DNA of 19,896 bases from Psychrobacter sp. UBA5136. Its GTDB lineage: Bacteria; Pseudomonadota; Gammaproteobacteria; Pseudomonadales; Moraxellaceae. The stretch spans positions 1 through 19,896 of the forward strand of contig NZ_DHYG01000062.1 in NCBI RefSeq assembly GCF_002414005.1, in the 5' to 3' direction. Position numbers and translations under genes: made by a program. Of the stretch, positions 6,902-15,107 are shown piece by piece. Under the pieces are notes generated by a model that was not told the origin of the DNA, did no database searches, and saw only the letters and a program-made list of their open reading frames with translations. Each line of letters starts with the position of its first letter. Position 1 is the stretch's first letter.

Positions 6902-9058
6902 TTAAATCGCGTCGCTATGCGCTTGGATGGCAGTCAGAGCGATGGTATAAATAATATCATCGACCAACGCCCCGCGCGATAAATCATTGACGGGTTTATT
7001 TAAACCTTGCAGCATTGGTCCAACACTGACCACATTGGCGCTACGCTGTACCGCTTTATAAGTGGTGTTCCCCGTGTTTAGGTCAGGGAAAATAAAGACG
7101 TTGGCTTGCCCAGCAACGGGTGAGTCGGGCGCTTTTTGTTTACCAACGCTCATCACAGAGGCAGCATCATACTGCAATGGGCCATCGACGGCGAGATGCG
7201 GCGCACGCTCACGGACGATTTGGGTCGCGCGAATGACTTTTTCGACGTCAGCACCTGTGCCCGATGAGCCTGTCGAGTAGCTAATCATCGCAACTTTTGG
7301 ATTGATACCAAAGGCGGCCGCCGATTGCGCCGATTGAATGGCAATTTCAGCGAGTTCTTCGGCGTTCGGGTCAGGGTTGATGGCGCAGTCACCATAAACC
7401 ACCACTTGCTCTGGTAAGAGCATAAAGAACACGGACGATACCAGCGAGTACTGCGGCGCGGTTTTAATCAACTGAAAGGCTGGGCGCACGGTGTTGGCCG
7501 TGGTATGTATCGCCCCAGAAACAAGACCATCGACTTCATCCATCTGTAGCATGGTCGTCCCAAGATAAACGGTGTCTTTTAGATACTCAGCCGCGACTTC
7601 GGCATTGGTTTTACCCTTACGGCGCTCGACCACCGCGGCGATATATTTATCCATATCAAGGGTATCAGGGTCGATAATCTCTATGCCGTCGGGCAACACC
7701 AAATCGCGGTTTTTTGCCACTTGCTCAACGTCGCTACGCTTGGCAATCAACACACAATTGGCGATACCGCGGCTTTGGCAAATACACGCGGCTTCGACCG
7801 TTCGAGGCTCGGAGCCTTCTGGCAGGATGATGCGTTTTTTGGCACTTTGCGCTTTTTTGACCACTTGATGCCGAAATGCGGAAGGTGACAGGCGCGTCTC
7901 ATACTCGTGGCTAAAATATTCTTTAATCCAGTTAAGGTCTAAATGCGCGGCGACATAGCGCGCCACTTCTTCGGCGCGCTCGGTATCATCGCTTGGAATC
8001 TCAGAGCTCATGTGCACAAGGCTTTGTACCGTCTCATAGCTGTCACTTTCCACGCTCATGACAGGAATGCCGGTTTTTAGTGCTGACTGCCAAAGCTCAG
8101 TGACCGTTGGGCTTGGGAGCACCCCGCCCGTTAACACCAGTCCTGCTAAAGGAATACCGTTAATGCAGGCAAGCCCTGCGGCCAATAATAAATCATCGCG
8201 GTCGCCCGGTACGACGACAAGCGTGCCGCGTTTAAACACTTCATCAACGCGGGCAACCGAGCGCGCCGTCAAACTAATGCGCGTGATACGGCGCGTTTTT
8301 GCTTCACCAACGTTTAGCCATGTGGCATCAAGTTCAGCGGCGATGTCCCATGCACGAGGCACAGAAAGCGAGTCACTAAAGGGCACAACCCCAATGATAC
8401 GAAACTGCTCCGTATTAAAATATGGTGATAGACGCTGAACTTCTTGCATAAAGCCTTCGTCTAAATGAACGATGGCTTCACCGGGGGCGACCATTTGATT
8501 TTCGATGGTGGCTTGTACATTTGGCAAATCGTGCATACGCATCAAAATACAGCCTAACGTGCGATCACTGGCAACGCCGCCAAATTCTCGGGCATACACG
8601 TCGAGCTTATCGGCTAGGTAGGCGGGTTTACTGGTATCTGCAGTGCTGACAAAGATGATTTTGGCATCTAAGGCATGGGCAATCGCGCGATTGATTTGCG
8701 AGGCATAAGAGGTCTCAGTCGTTGAGACTAGGCCCTCGCAAATGACCACATCGTAGTCATCGCCGAGGGTGTGATAATTAACGACCACCTCTTCCATCAA
8801 GTCATCAAGATTGTCATCACCCAGCATCCGCTCAACGCGCTGACGGCTGATTGATTTGGGCGGATTAAGGCCAAAAGCATGCATGGCTAGGGCGCTGGAG
8901 CTGTCTAAACTGCTTTGCTTATCGAAGGTATCGTCTTGTAAAAATGGCTTCATAAAGCCCGCTTTGACACCGTTATAGTCAAAAGCACGAATCAAACCCA
9001 ACGCCGCTGACGTCACACCGATACCGCGACTGATGGGCACAAGTAAAAAAGTTTGCAT
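6902..9058 (-). CDS. pta: Phosphate acetyltransferase Pta, long three-domain form
   Basis: Pta converts acetyl-CoA and phosphate to acetyl phosphate and CoA, reversibly, and works with AckA. The 718 residues fit the long proteobacterial form: an N-terminal P-loop-like domain (SRGIGVTSAALG near residue 10), a central DRTGG-type regulatory domain (about 220-330), and a catalytic PTA_PTB domain from about 395 to the end. In the catalytic domain, STGSSGTGADVEKV lies near residue 595 and the active-site segment S694-R695...D700 is intact. AGTAGGAT precedes the ATG. The gene follows ackA by 155 bases on the same strand and is closed by the hairpin at 6824-6856. No frameshift or missing domain is seen. 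Confidence 0.96.
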   Translation of the reverse strand: MQTFLLVPISRGIGVTSAALGLIRAFDYNGVKAGFMKPFLQDDTFDKQSSLDSSSALAMHAFGLNPPKSISRQRVERMLGDDNLDDLMEEVVVNYHTLGDDYDVVICEGLVSTTETSYASQINRAIAHALDAKIIFVSTADTSKPAYLADKLDVYAREFGGVASDRTLGCILMRMHDLPNVQATIENQMVAPGEAIVHLDEGFMQEVQRLSPYFNTEQFRIIGVVPFSDSLSVPRAWDIAAELDATWLNVGEAKTRRITRISLTARSVARVDEVFKRGTLVVVPGDRDDLLLAAGLACINGIPLAGLVLTGGVLPSPTVTELWQSALKTGIPVMSVESDSYETVQSLVHMSSEIPSDDTERAEEVARYVAAHLDLNWIKEYFSHEYETRLSPSAFRHQVVKKAQSAKKRIILPEGSEPRTVEAACICQSRGIANCVLIAKRSDVEQVAKNRDLVLPDGIEIIDPDTLDMDKYIAAVVERRKGKTNAEVAAEYLKDTVYLGTTMLQMDEVDGLVSGAIHTTANTVRPAFQLIKTAPQYSLVSSVFFMLLPEQVVVYGDCAINPDPNAEELAEIAIQSAQSAAAFGINPKVAMISYSTGSSGTGADVEKVIRATQIVRERAPHLAVDGPLQYDAASVMSVGKQKAPDSPVAGQANVFIFPDLNTGNTTYKAVQRSANVVSVGPMLQGLNKPVNDLSRGALVDDIIYTIALTAIQAHSDAI

Positions 9059-9122
9059 AATGTATCCTACTGTTTATTCTATTTTTAAAGGGTGTGTCTG
9101 TTAAAGAGCCTATCATCCTTGC

Positions 9123-9154
9123 GCTATAAGCAAAATATCGTGCTTACTTATAGC
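9123..9154. repeat. Hairpin in the ackA-pta spacer
   Basis: GCTATAAG (9123-9130) pairs with CTTATAGC (9147-9154). AAGCA and TGCTT offer a competing inner pairing. No T run follows on either strand, so it is not an ordinary terminator. It could mark an RNA processing site or a partial transcription stop between the two genes. A function is only a guess. Confidence 0.45.
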
Positions 9155-9213
9155 AGGGTATGGTTTTTATTGTATATTTAACATTATAAAATCCAGCTTT
9201 ATAAACCAAAAGC

Positions 9214-10443
9214 TTATAAACCCAGCGCTTGACGCGTTTCTTGGGCGATGCGGCATTCTTCATCGGTTGGCACCACCCACAGCTCAATGCTGCTATCATC
9301 GGCATGAAAACAGCCTTCACGGCCGCCGACCAAGCTGGCATTTTTATCGGCATCTACTTTGATACCAAAATGCGGCATCATCTCTAAAATACGTGCACGC
9401 GTGGTCACCGAGTTTTCGCCGATACCGCCCGTAAAGACAATTCCGGTAAAGTCAGGTAGGGCACAGCTAAAGCTGGCAAGGTATTTGGCGACGCGGTAGC
9501 AAAACATCTCAATCGCAAGCCGTGCGTCTTGATGCCCCTCATTAGCTGCTTGTTCGATGGTCCGCAAGTCATTTGACAGGCCTGAGATGCCAAGCAACCC
9601 GCTTTCGTTATTGAGCATCTTATCCGTTTCTTCTAAGCTCATGCCTAGTTGGCGTTTGAGATGAATGTGTAAACTTGGGTCGACATCGCCGCTGCGCGTT
9701 CCCATCATTAGCCCCTCAAGCGGCGTCAAACCCATACTGGTATCGAGACTTTTACCATCGTAAACAGCCGTGGCTGAGCAACCATTGCCTAGGTGGGCGG
9801 TCAACCAACCATGCGGCCCTTTGGCATTGGTAATCTCACTGGCGCGCTCTGAGACATAAGCGTGCGAGGTACCATGAAAGCCATAACGACGGATTTTATA
9901 TTCCTCATAAAGCACTTTTGGGAGCGGATAACGAAAAGCAACGGGCGGCATGGTTTGGTGAAAAGCGGTATCAAACACCACTGCTTGCGGAATCTCAGGA
10001 TAAATGGCTTGCACCGCTTCGATGCCCAAAGCATTGGCAGGGTTGTGTAGCGGCGCCAGCACTTTTAGCCGTTTTACTTCTTCTAAGACGTGCGCATCGA
10101 CCCGCACGGCTTCTGAGTATTCACGGCCGCCATGTACCACGCGGTGACCAACGGCAATAAATTTATATTGCGCGAGTAACTCAAGGATTTTTTTTAAGGC
10201 AAGTTCATGACGGCCACCAGCAATGGCGATTTCTAACTTTTCACCATTTAAGGTCGTGTGTTTGATACGGGCGGTGTCAAGGCCTAGGTTTTCTGCCAGA
10301 CCCGTGATACGGGTGCTATCGTCATCGCTAATCAAAGCGTATTTGATGGAAGAGGAGCCGCAGTTGAGGACTAAAGTGGGATTGTTTAGGGTTAATGTGT
10401 CAGAGTTGTTATTATTAAAAGTGGTGGTTACGCCAGCGCTCAT
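9214..10443 (-). CDS. ackA: Acetate kinase AckA
   Basis: AckA transfers phosphate between ATP/acetate and ADP/acetyl phosphate, partnering Pta encoded just downstream. All family signatures are present: LNCGSSSIKYAL (26-37), GHRVVHGG (99-106), D158 in VFDTAFHQTMP, RYGFHGTSH (186-194), HLGNGCSA (217-224), GTRSGDVDP (248-256), TGGIGENS (338-345) and TDEEC (393-397). The 409 residues are slightly above the usual 400 because of a Thr/Asn-rich N-terminus of about 20 residues before the domain. AAGGAT stands 7 bases before the ATG. Upstream is a 560-base spacer with a terminator-like hairpin at 10537-10561. Confidence 0.97.
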   Translation of the reverse strand: MSAGVTTTFNNNNSDTLTLNNPTLVLNCGSSSIKYALISDDDSTRITGLAENLGLDTARIKHTTLNGEKLEIAIAGGRHELALKKILELLAQYKFIAVGHRVVHGGREYSEAVRVDAHVLEEVKRLKVLAPLHNPANALGIEAVQAIYPEIPQAVVFDTAFHQTMPPVAFRYPLPKVLYEEYKIRRYGFHGTSHAYVSERASEITNAKGPHGWLTAHLGNGCSATAVYDGKSLDTSMGLTPLEGLMMGTRSGDVDPSLHIHLKRQLGMSLEETDKMLNNESGLLGISGLSNDLRTIEQAANEGHQDARLAIEMFCYRVAKYLASFSCALPDFTGIVFTGGIGENSVTTRARILEMMPHFGIKVDADKNASLVGGREGCFHADDSSIELWVVPTDEECRIAQETRQALGL

Positions 10444-10536
10444 ACTCTATCCTTAGATTTTATGTTGTCAGTGGAGATGTGTAAATAATGATTGCTAAGT
10501 GATGAATCGACATCGATTATCACCGGTTGTATACAC

Positions 10537-10561
10537 AAAAACCAGCCATATCCTTGCTGGC
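10537..10561 (-). promoter_or_regulatory. Terminator-like hairpin upstream of ackA (possible attenuator)
   Basis: On the minus strand GCCAGC pairs with GCTGGT (one G-U) around a 9-base loop, followed directly by TTTTT. The structure lies about 95 bases before the ackA ATG and points the same way. It could therefore stop or attenuate transcription entering ackA. The stem is short, so this may be chance. Confidence 0.35.
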
Positions 10562-10939
10562 GTATGCCAAACAGCTGACGTACGCAACAATCATATCGCT
10601 GATTTTTATTGTTCATTTTTATCATTTTTGGGTTTGCAGGGTTTTTAAAGCCTCTTAAAGGTTGATGAATACCGATAAAATTTATAGCTTTTATGGGCTG
10701 ATAAAACACATACTAGCGCCGCATTACAGCTGCAAAGATTAACTATAATGTACCATATTTTAAAGCTGATACCACGATAACGATAAGATTTGGATTTGGA
10801 TTAGGGCGTACCTTTACCTCAGTCACTAATTCCAATAAATTTATGCGTCAGTCAGAGGTAGGAGGCGCACAGCTTTACCGAATAATGCTATGATTAAAAA
10901 ATTGTCCTATTTTCCCGATTGCAGCCTTATTTTCGCTGA

Positions 10940-10965
10940 TAGTGATTGTTATTAGTGATTGTTAT
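10940..10965. repeat. Perfect 13-base tandem duplication upstream of lptM
   Basis: TAGTGATTGTTAT occurs twice in direct contact, ending 39 bases before the lptM start. This could be a recent duplication or a pair of binding sites for a regulator. Confidence 0.7.
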
Positions 10966-11004
10966 CGCCTGCAAACCACTGCAAGATGAAAGGTTAGCCA
11001 TTTT

Positions 11005-11322
11005 ATGTTTACTATACGCCGTACCTCAAATTTTAACAGCACTAATTTAAGCGTTATTGCCAAACCTTCTAATTATCAGCTCATGGTCGCGGCTCTCGTG
11101 ATAGGTACAGCCGCATTGGCAGGCTGCGGGCAAAAAGGCGATTTATACTTAACAGAATCCAGCAGCCAAACGGTTAAAGACAGGGCACCTAGGCTTGAGA
11201 GTACCAGTCATCCGCAAGATGCCGCCTTTGCTGGCATCGACGATGATGCTTATCAAAAAGAGCGCTACCTAGAGCAGCAGCACGTACTGCCTGAGCCAAG
11301 TGACGATCCCAATGATTACTGA
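11005..11322 (+). CDS. lptM: LptM (YifL)-type small lipoprotein
   Basis: LptM is a small outer-membrane lipoprotein that helps the LPS translocon protein LptD to mature. The diagnostic block is the lipobox LAGC followed by GQKGDLYL, with Cys41 as the lipidated residue; this motif and its place just before lysA are typical. The hydrophobic signal core is residues 27-40. The first 26 residues are an unusually long polar N-terminus; Met27 (11083) would give a more standard signal peptide, but only the upstream ATG has an AAAGG (10989-10993) at fair spacing. The mature part is acidic and low in complexity. The protein has 105 residues against 67 in E. coli. lysA begins 105 bases downstream on the same strand. 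Confidence 0.85.
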   Translation: MFTIRRTSNFNSTNLSVIAKPSNYQLMVAALVIGTAALAGCGQKGDLYLTESSSQTVKDRAPRLESTSHPQDAAFAGIDDDAYQKERYLEQQHVLPEPSDDPNDY

Positions 11323-11427
11323 TTTTTATTAAACTAACTTTTATTAAAAAGCAATCTTTCTCAAAGCGTTTAAGTTTAGCCAAAAGTTTAATGTTTACCT
11401 TAACCTGATGAAATTAGAGATATTTAT

Positions 11428-12783
11428 ATGAGTCATTCTGAGCGTCAAACGGACGATACCGTCACTACCCAAACTGAGCAGGGATTGTATGTGCATCCTG
11501 AAGCCTTAACCGCCCATTTGTCCGCGCTCGATTATCGCGATGGGTCGCTGTATATGGAGCAAGTCAGTATTGATGAGGTGGTGAAACAATATGGTACGCC
11601 GTGTTATGTGTACTCAAAACAAGCGATTTTAGACGTTTATCAGGCTTATAGCACTAGTTTTGCCAGTCTAGCGCACCAAATTTGTTACGCGGTAAAGGCC
11701 AATTCTAACCTTGCCGTCCTTGGCGTACTGGCGCAAGCAGGCGCAGGGTTTGATATCGTCTCACGCGGTGAGTTGATGCGGGTGTTGGCAGCAGGCGGCG
11801 AGGCTAACCGCGTGGTATTCTCAGGGGTGGGCAAAACCTTTAGCGATATCGAATATGCGCTTAACCAAGGTATTGGCTGCTTTAACGTCGAGTCAATTAG
11901 TGAATTGGCGCTAATTAACGAAGTCGCAAAAGCACTAGATAAACCTGCGCCAATCTCATTGCGGGTTAATCCAAACGTCGATGCCAAAACCCATCCGTAT
12001 ATCTCAACCGGTTTAAAAGACAATAAATTTGGTATCGCCCATGAAGCTGCCGTTGCGGTTTATGAGCAAGCGGCACAGCTATCGCATATCGATATCGTTG
12101 GTATCGACTGTCATATTGGCTCGCAATTGACAGAAGTTGCGCCATTTGTCGCGGCACTTGATAAAGTGATTGAGCTGATACATAGCTTACGTGCTAAAGG
12201 TATCGAGCTGCGTCATATCGATTTGGGCGGCGGGCTTGGTGTACGTTATATCGATGAGACGCCCGTATCTATCGAGGCGTTTGCGCAAGCGTTATTGCCC
12301 AAATTAAGCGAGCTTGGCTTAACGGTATTTTTTGAGCCGGGCCGTAGTATCGTTGCCAATGCTGGCGTACTATTAACCAAAGTTGATGTGCTAAAACCAA
12401 CGCAGCATAAGAACTTTGCCATTGTCGATGCGGCAATGAATGACCTGATACGTCCAGCGTTATATCAAGCAGAAATGGCGGTGATTCCAAGCACTTTGCC
12501 TAAAAACGGCATCGATACTGACGGTACGCAGCCATGGGACATCGTTGGCGCAATTTGTGAAACCGGTGACTTTTTAGCAAAGAACCGCTTATTGTCGCTC
12601 TCGACGGGCGATGTGTTAGCCATCACTGGCGCCGGCGCGTATGGCTTTACCATGAGCAGCAATTATAATTCTCGTCCGCGCGCTAGCGAAGTGATGGTGG
12701 CGGATGATCATCACCAGCTGATTCGCAAACGTGAAACCTTTGAAGCTTTATATGCTGATGAAATGTTGTGGCAAGATAAATAG
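11428..12783 (+). CDS. lysA: Diaminopimelate decarboxylase LysA
   Basis: LysA is a PLP enzyme that removes CO2 from meso-diaminopimelate, giving L-lysine. It is a fold-III type protein: an alanine-racemase-like barrel (about 55-315) and a C-terminal beta domain. PLP binds K90 in YAVKANSN. H229 in CHIGSQ, the phosphate-binding GGGLG (267-271) and EPGR (303-306) are present, as are C377 in CET (supplied across the dimer) and Y405 in GAYGFTMSSNYN. The length of 451 exceeds E. coli (420) mainly by a polar N-terminus of about 30 residues. The ribosome binding site is weak (AGAGA). It sits behind lptM and is closed by a strong terminator, which separates it from dapF. Confidence 0.97.
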   Translation: MSHSERQTDDTVTTQTEQGLYVHPEALTAHLSALDYRDGSLYMEQVSIDEVVKQYGTPCYVYSKQAILDVYQAYSTSFASLAHQICYAVKANSNLAVLGVLAQAGAGFDIVSRGELMRVLAAGGEANRVVFSGVGKTFSDIEYALNQGIGCFNVESISELALINEVAKALDKPAPISLRVNPNVDAKTHPYISTGLKDNKFGIAHEAAVAVYEQAAQLSHIDIVGIDCHIGSQLTEVAPFVAALDKVIELIHSLRAKGIELRHIDLGGGLGVRYIDETPVSIEAFAQALLPKLSELGLTVFFEPGRSIVANAGVLLTKVDVLKPTQHKNFAIVDAAMNDLIRPALYQAEMAVIPSTLPKNGIDTDGTQPWDIVGAICETGDFLAKNRLLSLSTGDVLAITGAGAYGFTMSSNYNSRPRASEVMVADDHHQLIRKRETFEALYADEMLWQDK

Positions 12784-12845
12784 CCCGTTAACAAGACGGT
12801 GACTTTTGATAAAGACTGATAATTAAAGACTGATGATTAAAAACG

Positions 12846-12877
12846 ACCCATTGTGATAACGACAATGGGTTTTTTTA
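12846..12877 (+). terminator. Intrinsic terminator after lysA
   Basis: A 9-bp stem ACCCATTGT/ACAATGGGT with a 7-base loop is followed by seven further T. It lies 62 bases after the lysA stop and should end the lptM-lysA transcript. Confidence 0.92.
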
Positions 12878-12931
12878 TGGTCAAAGTAAGGCAGTGATAG
12901 CGGCATCGTCGATATGTTTTAAAATGCGGCT

Positions 12932-13006
12932 GTGCTGCTGCTAGAATTTTTCGCAGCCGCTGTCGGCGTAGGCACAGCAAGCAAAAAAATTTCTAGCAGT
13001 CGCACC
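12932..13006. repeat. Dispersed palindromic repeat, copy 2
   Basis: The left arm (12932-12951) and right arm (about 12984-13005) pair over roughly 20 bp with a small mismatch and a bulge. The loop contains CGCAGCCGCTGT and ACAGCAAGCAA, matching the core of the copy at 4916-4985. GCTGT and ACAGC inside the loop can form a small extra stem. The middle of the arms (CTGCTAGAA) differs from copy 1 (CTGGAATAA), yet each copy pairs with itself. It lies between the lysA terminator and the dapF promoter region. Confidence 0.8.
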
Positions 13007-13139
13007 TTAATATAAATACCTTTTTTGTTATTTAGAGCGGGCTATATAAAAGGGCACCCGATAGCGGTGATAATTATGATTGTACCGGACAGCGTGCTAA
13101 TATAAGGCATACATAAAAATAGGATAGGATAACAAGGAT

Positions 13140-14027
13140 ATGCTAATAGAATTTACAAAGATGCATGGGCTGGGCAACGATTTTATGGTCATCGATTTGG
13201 TGACCCAGCGCTTAGAGTTGACCAAGGATTTAGTGCAACTATTGGGCGATCGTCATTTGGGCGTGGGTTTTGATCAATTGCTTGTGGTTGAGCCGCCGAT
13301 GCGTCCCGACGTTGATTTTAGTTATCGCATTTTTAACACCGATGGCACCGAGGTTGAGCAATGCGGCAATGGCGCGCGCTGTTTTGCCCGTTTTGTGCAA
13401 GCGCGTAAACTGTCATTTAAGCAGCGCCTGCGCGTTGAAACCGCGAGCGGCATTATCTCTTTGACCACCGACCGTTACGGCTGGGTCGAAGTCGATATGG
13501 GTAAGCCGAAATTTGAGCCAAGCGAGATTCCCTTTACCCCAAGAGCGACGACCAAAATCCAAAACGCCTATCATCTAAACGTCAATGGCACGCCCGTGCA
13601 GTTGTATGTCGCTAATATGGGCAATCCGCATGCGGTGATCAGAGTTGACGATGTCCTTGATGCCGACGTTGAAACCTTGGGTAAAGCCATCGAATCGCAT
13701 CCGGCCTTTCCTGAGCGCGTTAATGTTGGCTTTATGCAAGTGATGAACCAACGTCATATTCGTCTGCGGGTTTATGAGCGCGGCGTTGGTGAAACCCAAG
13801 CGTGCGGTACGGGCGCATGTGCGGCAGTGGCAGTTGGCATTCGTGAAGGCTGGCTCGATGAAGGCGAAGACATACGCGCGCAGCTTTATGGCGGCAGCAT
13901 GATTATCAAATGGCAGCCGGGTTATTCGGTGATGATGACGGGTCCAACGGCGTTTGTCTATGAAGGGGTCTTTAGCCCAGATGGTTTGATGGCGCAAGCG
14001 GGCATCACGCCAAGTCCAGAGGGCTAA
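13140..14027 (+). CDS. dapF: Diaminopimelate epimerase DapF
   Basis: DapF interconverts LL- and meso-diaminopimelate without a cofactor, using two cysteines as acid and base. Both are present: C75 in EQCGNGARC and C222 in GETQACGTGACAA. The entry motif FTKMHGLGNDF (5-15), the substrate-binding NMGNPHAV (159-166) and YERGVGET (212-219) are intact. At 295 residues it exceeds E. coli (274), with a slightly extended C-terminus. AAGG lies a few bases before the ATG. LysA upstream uses its product, but the two genes are separated by a terminator and a repeat. xerC follows after only 7 bases. Confidence 0.97.
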   Translation: MLIEFTKMHGLGNDFMVIDLVTQRLELTKDLVQLLGDRHLGVGFDQLLVVEPPMRPDVDFSYRIFNTDGTEVEQCGNGARCFARFVQARKLSFKQRLRVETASGIISLTTDRYGWVEVDMGKPKFEPSEIPFTPRATTKIQNAYHLNVNGTPVQLYVANMGNPHAVIRVDDVLDADVETLGKAIESHPAFPERVNVGFMQVMNQRHIRLRVYERGVGETQACGTGACAAVAVGIREGWLDEGEDIRAQLYGGSMIIKWQPGYSVMMTGPTAFVYEGVFSPDGLMAQAGITPSPEG

Positions 14028-14034
14028 TAAACAA

Positions 14035-15072
14035 ATGAAAACAGCGCCTAGCTCAGATATTAAGTCAAACACTAAGTCAAACAGTAAGCCAAACACTTGG
14101 CTATCAGCAGAATTGGCAGCAGCCATCGAAGCAGATAGCACGCTACGTGAACTGTTAGCGCCAGTACATCGTTGGCTAAATACTTTGTCGGTGCGCAATC
14201 ACTCCGAACATACGCTGACGGCTTATTTTGCGGGACTAAACCAGTTGGCGCTATTTTTACGCGGCAAGCGTTTGACGTGGACGCGCTGTGATAAACGCCA
14301 ATTGGCCCAGCATATCAGCCAACGTCTCGATGAAGATAAGCTCGCCCTTGCTAGCGTCCAGCAAGAGCTGTCCGCTATCCGTCATTTTTATGGCTGGCTG
14401 ATAGAAGAGGGCTTAGCGCGTATCAATCCAACCACGGGCTATCAGCTCAAACGCAGTCCAAGACCGCTGCCGTCTATCGCTGACGTTGATTTATTGTCGC
14501 AACTGCTTGACCAAGAAATCCCTGATACGCCAGAGCAGGCGCGCTTGTGGCTGCGGGATAAGGCAATGTTTGAATTACTTTATAGTAGCGGTCTGCGTGT
14601 TGGCGAGTTGGTTGCGCTTGATATGGCCGATATAGACTTGGCTGACCTGCGCGTGCGCGTGACGGGTAAAGGCAATAAAACGCGCTTAGTGCCATTAGGA
14701 AATAAAGCAGCAGAGGCCATTAAACGTTATCTACCGCATCGTAATCTGTGGGTCGAGCAGATGGACAATGCGTTATTTATCAGTGAAAAACTTGGCACGC
14801 GCTTATCAACACGGGCGGTGCAGCAGCGTCTAAAAGTTGCTGCAACGCGTGCGGGTATCGCGCAAAATATGTACCCGCATTTACTGCGCCACTGCTTTGC
14901 ATCGCATATGTTATCTGGTAGTGGCGATTTGCGCGCGGTACAAGAAATGCTTGGGCACAGCGATATTAGTACCACGCAGATTTATACCCATGTCGATTTT
15001 GCTAAATTGACCCAAGTTTATGATCGCGCCCATCCGCGCGCGGCTCATGCGCAAAATGATGATATTCGTTAA
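14035..15072 (+). CDS. xerC: Tyrosine recombinase XerC
   Basis: XerC works with XerD at dif to resolve chromosome dimers at division. The N-terminal SAM-like core-binding domain is about 40-135 and the catalytic domain about 145-335. All catalytic residues can be seen: R188 (SSGLRVGEL), K212 (GKGNK), H282 and R285 (HLLRHCFASHML), H308 (LGHSDISTTQ) and the nucleophile Y317 (IYTHVDF). The 345 residues exceed E. coli XerC (298) mainly by a Ser/Lys/Asn-rich N-terminus of about 35. The dapF-xerC linkage favours XerC over XerD or an integrase; the DUF484 gene found between them in E. coli is absent. It is translated from a start 7 bases after dapF and probably shares its transcript. Confidence 0.94.
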   Translation: MKTAPSSDIKSNTKSNSKPNTWLSAELAAAIEADSTLRELLAPVHRWLNTLSVRNHSEHTLTAYFAGLNQLALFLRGKRLTWTRCDKRQLAQHISQRLDEDKLALASVQQELSAIRHFYGWLIEEGLARINPTTGYQLKRSPRPLPSIADVDLLSQLLDQEIPDTPEQARLWLRDKAMFELLYSSGLRVGELVALDMADIDLADLRVRVTGKGNKTRLVPLGNKAAEAIKRYLPHRNLWVEQMDNALFISEKLGTRLSTRAVQQRLKVAATRAGIAQNMYPHLLRHCFASHMLSGSGDLRAVQEMLGHSDISTTQIYTHVDFAKLTQVYDRAHPRAAHAQNDDIR

Positions 15073-15107
15073 GGTCTGTTTGTTTTCCTAGCCATTCAAT
15101 CCTACAT

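Larger units (their letters stand above)
10444..11004. other. Divergent spacer between ackA and lptM
   Basis: No convincing gene lies in these 561 bases. A minus-strand frame (10440-10709) begins with GTG and overlaps the ackA start, but its protein resembles nothing known. I see a terminator-like hairpin (10537-10561), a plus-strand TATAAT (10744-10749) without a good -35 partner, an imperfect inverted repeat (10805-10868), and a 13-base tandem duplication (10940-10965) near lptM. Promoters for both flanking genes should lie here, but I cannot place them firmly. Confidence 0.6.

Noticed and set aside
7572..8438. Long plus-strand frames opposite pta
   Set aside because: They are shadows of the pta reading frame; pta has complete domains and a good start.
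10440..10709. An 89-codon minus-strand frame starting with GTG and overlapping the ackA start by four bases
   Set aside because: There is no good ribosome binding site, the protein resembles no family and has an unnatural composition, and it runs through the terminator-like hairpin. The overlap alone is not enough.
10744..10749. Perfect TATAAT on the plus strand as a promoter for lptM
   Set aside because: No acceptable -35 sequence lies at the right spacing and it is about 255 bases from lptM, so I do not call a promoter.
13575..14198. A 207-codon minus-strand frame across the dapF-xerC junction
   Set aside because: It lies opposite two clearly real genes and shows no recognisable domain.
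14035..15072. The tyrosine recombinase as an integrase of a mobile element
   Set aside because: Its position 7 bases after dapF and its motifs fit housekeeping XerC, and no attachment site or element genes are near.
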